From contig JAJDAC010000050.1 in assembly GCA_029262065.1 (NCBI GenBank), positions 1 through 64,000 on the forward strand: a stretch of 64,000 nt of DNA, written 5' to 3'. Both the position numbers and the translations under genes were made by a program. Below the pieces are notes generated by a model that made no database searches, was not told the origin of the DNA, and saw only the letters and a program-made list of their open reading frames with translations. The DNA is from Candidatus Krumholzibacteriota bacterium (lineage in GTDB: Bacteria > Krumholzibacteriota > Krumholzibacteriia > JAJRXK01). Below are positions 59,037 to 64,000 of this stretch, in pieces; positions within the stretch are counted from its first letter, which is position 1; every line of letters begins with the position of its first letter.

Positions 59037-59608
59037 TGACACCCCGGTTGGACCTCGAATTTTTCCCGGTCCACGCCCAGCCGCCCGGCCAGTTCGCGCG
59101 CCCAGGCCTCGTAACGGTCATGGACATCGGCCTCGAAATCTCGCGACTCCGCGGCCGCGTAGGCGTTGGCCAACTGTGTCAATTGGTGCTCTGGTAGCAT
59201 ACGTGCCGCCATGGGAAAGAGGATGTTGTCTTCCTTCCCGATGTGTCCACGTAGCAGCGTAACGAACTGCATTCCGGGATCTGCGATTGCAGACACACTG
59301 AAGCCCTGACCATCGCAGATCTCGGCCATGTGCCGTACGAGGGCCCGCCCCTCTTCGTGCTCGTGGCGCATGACCGCCGTGGGCCCGTTTTCGGCCGGCA
59401 TGCCGTTGCTTTCCATGGCGGGAAAAAGGAGGGACTCCTCTTTCCCGTGATGCAGCCGGTCGGCGTAGGTTCTCAGGAAGTCGACGATGGCGGAGAATGT
59501 GGCTACTGGTTCTTCCCGATACGCCTCGTCGCTCACGAGCTTCTCGACACACGCGAGTACTCGGAGAATCGTCTGGTGCTCTTCGCTGAGGGTCTCGGTC
59601 GCATGCAT
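59033..59608 (-). CDS. Hemerythrin-like (HHE) cation-binding protein
   Basis: Start ATG 59608 with AGGAG upstream; 191 residues, cytoplasmic. Four-helix HHE fold with metal-ligand motifs S-E-E-H-Q (N-terminus), L-H-H-G-K-E-E-S-L-L-F-P, M-R-H-E-H-E-E-G, and L-L-R-G-H-I-G-K-E-D-N-I-L-F-P-M, the spacing of a di-iron hemerythrin domain. Such proteins bind oxygen or NO or help repair iron centres. It is convergent with the exported protein gene, sharing the CTAG stop overlap, and divergent from the GGCT gene. Confidence 0.9.
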   Translation of the reverse strand: MHATETLSEEHQTILRVLACVEKLVSDEAYREEPVATFSAIVDFLRTYADRLHHGKEESLLFPAMESNGMPAENGPTAVMRHEHEEGRALVRHMAEICDGQGFSVSAIADPGMQFVTLLRGHIGKEDNILFPMAARMLPEHQLTQLANAYAAAESRDFEADVHDRYEAWARELAGRLGVDREKFEVQPGCH

Positions 59609-59656
59609 GGGTCTCACTCCTGTGGTCATTGGTCAGGGCCGAGGCAGCAGGGTATC

Positions 59657-60106
59657 ATGTTGGTCATGACCGACGCCAATCCCACGGAATTTCAAGGATC
59701 CTCTGGGGTCTTTGTCTACGGAACGCTTCAACGGGCCGAGAAACGCGGGCGTATGTGGCCCCATGAGCCGCTCTGCATCGAATCGGCTACGGTCCAGGGC
59801 CGCCTGTACGATTTCGGTGAGTATCCAGGACTGGTGGATGGGTCCGACCCGATCGTGGGTGAGTTGTGGTCGTTCGAACCCAAGCACATGGCCAGGGTAC
59901 TCGAGGTGCTGGACGAAATCGAAACGTTCAACCAGGAGAATCGAATCGACCGCTACGTTCGGCGGCTGGTTCCGGTAACGCTAGGCGACGGGAAAACCCA
60001 TCAGGCCCACGCGTACTTCTTTGCGAGGCCGGATGAGTTGTTGAACGCGATCGCGGTGCCAAGGGGTGAACAGGGGTTTGTTCAGTGGCGAAGGCTGGCC
60101 CTCTAG
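59657..60106 (+). CDS. Gamma-glutamylcyclotransferase-like (GGCT/AIG2) protein
   Basis: 149 residues; ATG 59657, with a second ATG 9 nt later as the alternative start. The GGCT fold signature is the N-terminal F-V-Y-G-T-L-Q substrate loop, then G-R-L-Y-D-F-G-E-Y-P-G-L-V, G-E-L-W-S-F, the catalytic Glu region V-L-D-E-I-E-T-F, and Y-x-R-R-L-V-P-V. Members cleave gamma-glutamyl bonds by cyclisation, but substrates of the AIG2-like branch are often unknown. It is divergent from hemerythrin with only 48 nt between them. Confidence 0.88.
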   Translation: MLVMTDANPTEFQGSSGVFVYGTLQRAEKRGRMWPHEPLCIESATVQGRLYDFGEYPGLVDGSDPIVGELWSFEPKHMARVLEVLDEIETFNQENRIDRYVRRLVPVTLGDGKTHQAHAYFFARPDELLNAIAVPRGEQGFVQWRRLAL

Positions 60107-60204
60107 TTGTTCAAATATCGGTCTTGGCCACGGTAAACCAGAGCCTCGGTGTTGAAGGCCCATGTGATCCTGGGTGGAGATCACCAATTCGCAGTGCCCG
60201 TTCC

Positions 60205-60234
60205 TTGGTGGGAGGCACTCGCGACGGTTACAAT
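60205..60234 (+). promoter_or_regulatory. Possible vegetative promoter of ppk2
   Basis: TTGGTG at 60205 and TACAAT at 60229 with an 18-nt spacer. The start would lie about 60 nt upstream of the ATG at 60302. The -10 box matches 5 of 6 positions; the -35 box is weaker. Confidence 0.4.
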
Positions 60235-60301
60235 CAAAAACTAGGCACGGGCCTGGTTCAGAGATTTCGCAGGCGCAATCGCGTACACGCAGGGGAGTGC
60301 A

Positions 60302-61267
60302 ATGGCCGCCAAAGAGACCCGACCCACCGTTTCGGCCAAACCGACGGGGTCGACTGCCTTGATCCGCGACGTGGTTCAACGCGTGGAAGTCGACGGCAAG
60401 CGCATGAAGATCAAGAAGCGCGTGCGCAAGATTCACGAGGAAATGCGTAGTCGGGACCTGACTCAACTCGCCGAGGCGGCGCTGACGAGCTACCTGGAAA
60501 GCGAAGATCTGAAACCGTATCAGGTCGAGCTGATAAAACTCCAGCAGCACCTCGAGCGAACCCGCAAGAAGCTGATCGTGTTGTTCGATGGGCGAGACGC
60601 GTCGGGCAAGGGTGGCACCATGCGTCGCGTCGTCCGGTACATGAACGAAAAGCACTACCAGGTGGTGGCGTTGGGGAAGCCATCGGACAACCAGAAAACC
60701 GAACTACACATGAAGCGCTACATCGAGTGCTTTCCGCATGCGGGTGAGACGGTGCTCTTCGACCGAAGCTGGTACAACCGGGCCATGGTGGAACCGGTCA
60801 TGGGGTTCTGCACCGATGCGCAGTACCGGGAATTCATGCGTCGAGTGGTGGGTTACGAAGAAAGTTTCATCAGCGATGGTGATACGTACCTGATAAAGCT
60901 CTACTTCTCGGTTTCCAAGAAGGAGCAGAAGCGTCGTTTCCAACGCCGTAAGGACGATCCTCTTCGCAAATGGAAGCTCAGCGAGGTCGATCTGCAGGCG
61001 CAGGGCCTCTGGGACGAATTCACCGACAGGAAATTCCGTCTATTGAAACGCACTCACACCGCGAACACGCCGTGGTGGGTCATTCGATCCGACGACAAAC
61101 ACCTGGCCCGGATTGAATCCATGAAGACGATTCTACGATCGGTTCCCTACCGAGGGCGAAGCAGGAAGCTCAGCTTCGAACCCGATCCGGCAATCGCGAT
61201 CAACGGCAAAGACGAACTGAAAATCATGCAAGCCCAGCGACGGAAGCACGGCAAGTTCCTGAGTTAG
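60302..61267 (+). CDS. ppk2: Polyphosphate kinase 2 family protein
   Basis: 321 residues, cytoplasmic. The PPK2 core (~70-300) has Walker A F-D-G-R-D-A-S-G-K-G-G (Lys103), a lid region with R-R-x-x-R, Walker B V-L-F-D-R-S-W-Y-N-R (Asp154), and the C-terminal K-F-R-L-L-K-R-T-H-T and W-W-V-I-R-S-D-D-K blocks. It transfers phosphate between polyphosphate and nucleotides. The N-terminal ~60 residues are charged and helical. It converges with the Na/Pi cotransporter gene at a 4-nt gap, giving a phosphate-linked pair. Confidence 0.93.
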   Translation: MAAKETRPTVSAKPTGSTALIRDVVQRVEVDGKRMKIKKRVRKIHEEMRSRDLTQLAEAALTSYLESEDLKPYQVELIKLQQHLERTRKKLIVLFDGRDASGKGGTMRRVVRYMNEKHYQVVALGKPSDNQKTELHMKRYIECFPHAGETVLFDRSWYNRAMVEPVMGFCTDAQYREFMRRVVGYEESFISDGDTYLIKLYFSVSKKEQKRRFQRRKDDPLRKWKLSEVDLQAQGLWDEFTDRKFRLLKRTHTANTPWWVIRSDDKHLARIESMKTILRSVPYRGRSRKLSFEPDPAIAINGKDELKIMQAQRRKHGKFLS

Positions 61268-61271
61268 CGTT

Positions 61272-63002
61272 TCATGCTTCGGTGTCTTCGCTTGACGGGT
61301 CTTCTTGCAGGTAGTGCATATCCACTTTGGCTACGACTTTCGCGATGCGCTTGGCAAAGTAGTAGATCCGTTTCTGGTTCTCGATGATGTCGGTCTCCAC
61401 ACGAAACGCAGCCAGACGATTGGCGTCTTCGGCGACCAGGCGCTGCGCCAGGTGCCGTTCTGCTTTCAGAACCAGCTGGTTGATCGATCCCTTTTCCTGC
61501 ATGACACGCTTGGCCAGATCGCGGTCGTCCTGAACAAATGCCGTCACCGCTCGCTCCACGGCCATCGTCACCTGATCGTGCAAGTTGGTCAGAAGTGCGG
61601 TCGTGGCCGGGCTCATTTCAAAACCCCATCGCAGGCGTTGTGTTCCCGCTTCGAACAAGTCGGTTTCGATGACGTCGCCCACGTTTTCAATGTAGTTTGC
61701 CGCCGCCAGGCAGTCGTGCAGCTGTTCCGACTGCTCGCTGGAGATGCTCTCCATGGACAGTTTCCCCAGGTAGGTCACAATGGCGCCATGAAGTGCGTCG
61801 AGATCGTCGTCCTTGTGCTGCAGCGCTTCCAGGTCTTCGCGGCGTCCGTGCAGAATGGCTGTCCGCGCCACGGCGAGCATCTCGATGGCCAGTCGACCCA
61901 GGTCTTCGAGTTCCCGGCGGACACGGTCGAGGGCCAGGTCGGGCGCCTGTAGGACGATGGGGTCCAGAAAACGAGGGTGGACCGGATCTATCTCGTGCAC
62001 GCGGCGGTCGGGCACAAGCCGGGTAGTCAGTTTGGCGAGCGGCCCCGTGAACCATATGAACAAGGCCGTGTTAGTAAGGTTGAATGCCGTGTGTGCATTG
62101 GCAATCTGTCGCGGCACCGACGCGGCGAGGCGGTCGGGACCCTCCAGGCCTGATAGCGGCGGTGACAGCCAACGGACGAACGTGGCCAGTTGATCGATGA
62201 ATCCTACCCACAGAATGACGCCAAGCACGTTGAACATCACGTGCACCATGGCCGCGCGTACCGCCTCGGGTGGTTTGCCGATGGCGGCCAGCGTTGCCGT
62301 GACGCAGGTACCCACGTTGGCACCGAATGCCAGGGCAATTCCGGCCTCGATCGAAATGAAACCCTGGCTAGCCAGAACGATCACAACCCCCAGCGTTGCC
62401 GATGAACTCTGGACCAGACCCGTGAACAGCGCGCTACATAGGATTCCAAGCGCCGGATTGCTCATGCGCTGCATGACATCGATGAACGGTTGGTAGGACC
62501 GCAGTGGGCGAGTGCCGTCGCTCATGAGCTGCATCCCGTAGAACACCATGCCCAGCCCCATGATCAGCGCTCCGTACCGCCGGATCTTGTCATTCTTGGC
62601 CAGAAAAAGAACTGCGAAGCCGCCGGCCACGAGCACCAGGGCGTAGTGCGTTACCTTGAACGCGACAATCTGCGCGGTAACGGTGGTTCCGATGTTGGCC
62701 CCGAGAATCACACCAATGGATTGGGGCAAGGTCATGAGTCCCGCGGTGACGAAGCCAACGACCAGGACGGTGGTGACCGACGATGATTGGATGATCGAAG
62801 TCACGAAAGCCCCTGCCAACGCCGACTTGACCCGGTTGGTGGTGACCCTCGCCAAGAACCCTTTCATTCGGTTTCCGGCCACGATCTTCAGGGCGTCGGT
62901 CATCTGATCCAGACCAAACAGGAAGAACGCCAGTCCGCCCAACAGACCCATGAGTACGGGAGCGAGCGGAAAATCCGCGGTCAGTCCGGGTGGGGCATCC
63001 AA
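61272..63002 (-). CDS. Na/Pi cotransporter family protein with C-terminal PhoU-like domain
   Basis: 576 residues starting at TTG 63002; no in-frame ATG precedes residue ~18, so a shorter start is the alternative. Two inverted Na_Pi_cotrans repeats have the diagnostic Q-S-S-S motifs (I-I-Q-S-S-S-V-T-T and V-Q-S-S-S-A-T-L) and G-A-N-I-G-T-T-V-T / G-A-N-V-G-T-C-V-T. Eight or more membrane helices lie in residues ~15-340. The C-terminal ~220 residues are PhoU-like helices. It imports or exports phosphate with sodium (NptA/YjbB type). Confidence 0.92.
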   Translation of the reverse strand: MDAPPGLTADFPLAPVLMGLLGGLAFFLFGLDQMTDALKIVAGNRMKGFLARVTTNRVKSALAGAFVTSIIQSSSVTTVLVVGFVTAGLMTLPQSIGVILGANIGTTVTAQIVAFKVTHYALVLVAGGFAVLFLAKNDKIRRYGALIMGLGMVFYGMQLMSDGTRPLRSYQPFIDVMQRMSNPALGILCSALFTGLVQSSSATLGVVIVLASQGFISIEAGIALAFGANVGTCVTATLAAIGKPPEAVRAAMVHVMFNVLGVILWVGFIDQLATFVRWLSPPLSGLEGPDRLAASVPRQIANAHTAFNLTNTALFIWFTGPLAKLTTRLVPDRRVHEIDPVHPRFLDPIVLQAPDLALDRVRRELEDLGRLAIEMLAVARTAILHGRREDLEALQHKDDDLDALHGAIVTYLGKLSMESISSEQSEQLHDCLAAANYIENVGDVIETDLFEAGTQRLRWGFEMSPATTALLTNLHDQVTMAVERAVTAFVQDDRDLAKRVMQEKGSINQLVLKAERHLAQRLVAEDANRLAAFRVETDIIENQKRIYYFAKRIAKVVAKVDMHYLQEDPSSEDTEA

Positions 63003-63034
63003 AGTGGTGATTCTTTCGCGAGAGGGAGGGAGGG

Positions 63035-63160
63035 TCAGTTTCCCATGCTTCGGTCCGCGCGCTGGAGCTTACGCCCCAGGCTGACGGCCAGATTCTGGTA
63101 GACGATGACGCCTATGTCGGGACGTTGTCGAACCAGGGATGTCAGTACCTGCGATTCATG
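63035..63160 (-). pseudogene. C-terminal remnant of a cyclic-nucleotide-binding protein
   Basis: The minus strand reads H-E-S-Q-V-L-T-S-L-V-R-Q-R-P-D-I-G-V-I-V, then Y-Q-N-L-A-V-S-L-G-R-K-L-Q-R-A-D-R, and TGA. This is the helical end typical of cNMP-binding (Crp-type or SulP-associated) domains (R-P-x-x-x-x-x-x-x-R-N-L-A-x-x-L-x-x-R-L-R). No start codon is available and the text begins at the stop of the M20 gene, so only the tail survives. Confidence 0.45.
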
Positions 63161-64000
63161 ATGTTTTCCCCGCGGGCACCCCCGTCGACAGCTGCTCAGA
63201 TGCTTCGCGGGCGACGCTCGCCAGCCACGCGGCTCCTGTGGTTAGCGCCACTTCGCTGAAGTCGAACTTGCTCGAGTGGGCGGGGTAGAGCTCCCGCCCT
63301 GGTACCTTGGAGCCGAAGCGGACGTAGCATCCGGGTACGTCTTCCAGGAAGTAGGCGAAGTCTTCGCCTCCCATGTTCGCTGTGCGCAACTCCTGGATGT
63401 GTTCGGAGGGAAGCACTCGCTGGGCGGCCCGCCGCGAGAGTTCGGTCATGTCGGGCCGATTGATCAGGGCCGGTGTGCCGCCCCGAAAGGCTATCTCGAC
63501 CTCGGCTCCGTGCAGTTGTCCGATTGCGTTGGCAATACGTCGTACAGAGTCCTTCAGCGACTCGCGAAGTTCAGGATCGTGCGATCGAATCGTGCCCTCC
63601 AATCGCGCGGTACCCGCGATAACGTTCGAGGCCTGTCCGGCGTGGAAGCTTCCCACCGAAACCACCGACGGGTGGGCGGGGTCGACCTCGCGTGACACGA
63701 TGGTCTGAATCGCGGTGACCAGCAGGCTACCCGCGACGATTGCGTCGAGAGCCTCGTGAGGCCTGGCACCGTGGCCTTGCTGTCCGTGGATGTCGATGAA
63801 GAACGCATCGGTGGCGGCATTCACCGTTCCGTCGGTCACCACGATCGTCCCGGGATCGTGGTGACGATCTACATGTCCTCCGAAGATCAGGGCGACATCT
63901 TCGAGAACCCCTTCTTCCTTCATGAACACCGCTCCGCTGCCCAATTCCTCAGCCGGTTGCCAGATCAATCTCACCGGAAACTCGAGAGTTCTCCTCCAGT
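63156..64000 (-). CDS. M20-family amidohydrolase, C-terminal part (cut by window edge)
   Basis: The frame is open to the edge (…L-E-F-P-V-R-L-I-W-Q-P-A-E-E-L-G-S-G-A), so the N-terminal third lies outside. It matches the M20D (hippurate/IAA-amino-acid hydrolase-like) family: catalytic Glu in Q-P-A-E-E, F-G-G-H-V, the dimerisation domain with G-x-Q-G-H-G-A-R-P-H-E-A-L-D-A-I, S-N-V-I-A-G-T-A-R-L-E-G-T-I-R, and the metal-binding end M-G-G-E-D-F-A-Y. It hydrolyses N-acyl amino acids or related amides, probably in the cytoplasm. The stop is followed at once by the cNMP-binding remnant. Confidence 0.9.
   Translation of the reverse strand, partial: WRRTLEFPVRLIWQPAEELGSGAVFMKEEGVLEDVALIFGGHVDRHHDPGTIVVTDGTVNAATDAFFIDIHGQQGHGARPHEALDAIVAGSLLVTAIQTIVSREVDPAHPSVVSVGSFHAGQASNVIAGTARLEGTIRSHDPELRESLKDSVRRIANAIGQLHGAEVEIAFRGGTPALINRPDMTELSRRAAQRVLPSEHIQELRTANMGGEDFAYFLEDVPGCYVRFGSKVPGRELYPAHSSKFDFSEVALTTGAAWLASVAREASEQLSTGVPAGKTS

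Overview
This is a 64 kb piece of a GC-rich, Gram-negative bacterial chromosome. Many proteins carry signal peptides or lipoboxes. Six intact proteins end in an FlgD-like immunoglobulin fold with a short basic tail, as type IX secretion cargo do. Together with cohesin/dockerin modules, LVIVD and NHL propellers, ECF sigma factors next to CHAT proteases, and DUF3857 proteins, this points to an uncultured member of the FCB superphylum (the Eisenbacteria, Krumholzibacteriota or Latescibacterota kind). No rRNA or other phylogenetic marker is present, so this placement is an inference.

Layout. 0-3 kb: end of rph, rdgB, tRNA-Pro and three small envelope proteins. 3-8 kb: decayed genes and two tandem DUF3857/transglutaminase-like proteins. 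8-17 kb: an envelope and signalling block with a lipoprotein, an outer-membrane barrel, an exported receiver-like protein, two long TPR kinases and a thioredoxin-fold protein. 17-23 kb: propeller proteins with FlgD-like tails, three gene remnants, and a membrane protein behind a good sigma-54 promoter. 24-27.5 kb: ECF sigma, zinc-finger anti-sigma, and a divergent, apparently exported CHAT protease. 27.6-31.5 kb: exported proteins, a Fic regulator with TGAGCC operator repeats, and a DUF4349 lipoprotein. 31.5-37.6 kb: three cohesin/dockerin-type surface proteins downstream of a sigma-54 activator gene, with a -24/-12 promoter between. 37.8-41.4 kb: thrC and a sulfatase-like TPR lipoprotein. 41.5-49 kb: a 1495-residue zinc metalloprotease with a small partner, a duplicated-domain exported protein and a subtilase lipoprotein. 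49-52.7 kb: an operon of ECF sigma, a small soluble protein and a cytoplasmic TPR-CHAT protease. 53-58.3 kb: small exported proteins, a two-component system and an inactive-looking serine hydrolase. 58.3-64 kb: an exported protein, hemerythrin, a GGCT-fold protein, PPK2, an Na/Pi cotransporter with PhoU, a cNMP-binding-protein remnant and a partial M20 amidohydrolase.

The window is mainly about building and sensing the cell surface. Two observations stand out. (1) Four intact exported proteins and one gene remnant end in a short conserved tail, roughly S-W-G-x-[IVL]-K-[AS]-x-aromatic. It never occurs together with the FlgD-like tail, and it looks like a second, separate C-terminal sorting signal. 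(2) Two CHAT proteases each sit beside an ECF sigma factor. The operon of sigma, small protein and TPR-CHAT resembles, without any CRISPR components, the protease-substrate-sigma relay known from type III-E (Craspase) loci.

Gene starts were chosen from signal peptides, ribosome binding sites and 4-base ATGA overlaps. Functional names rest on motifs read by eye; no database search was possible.
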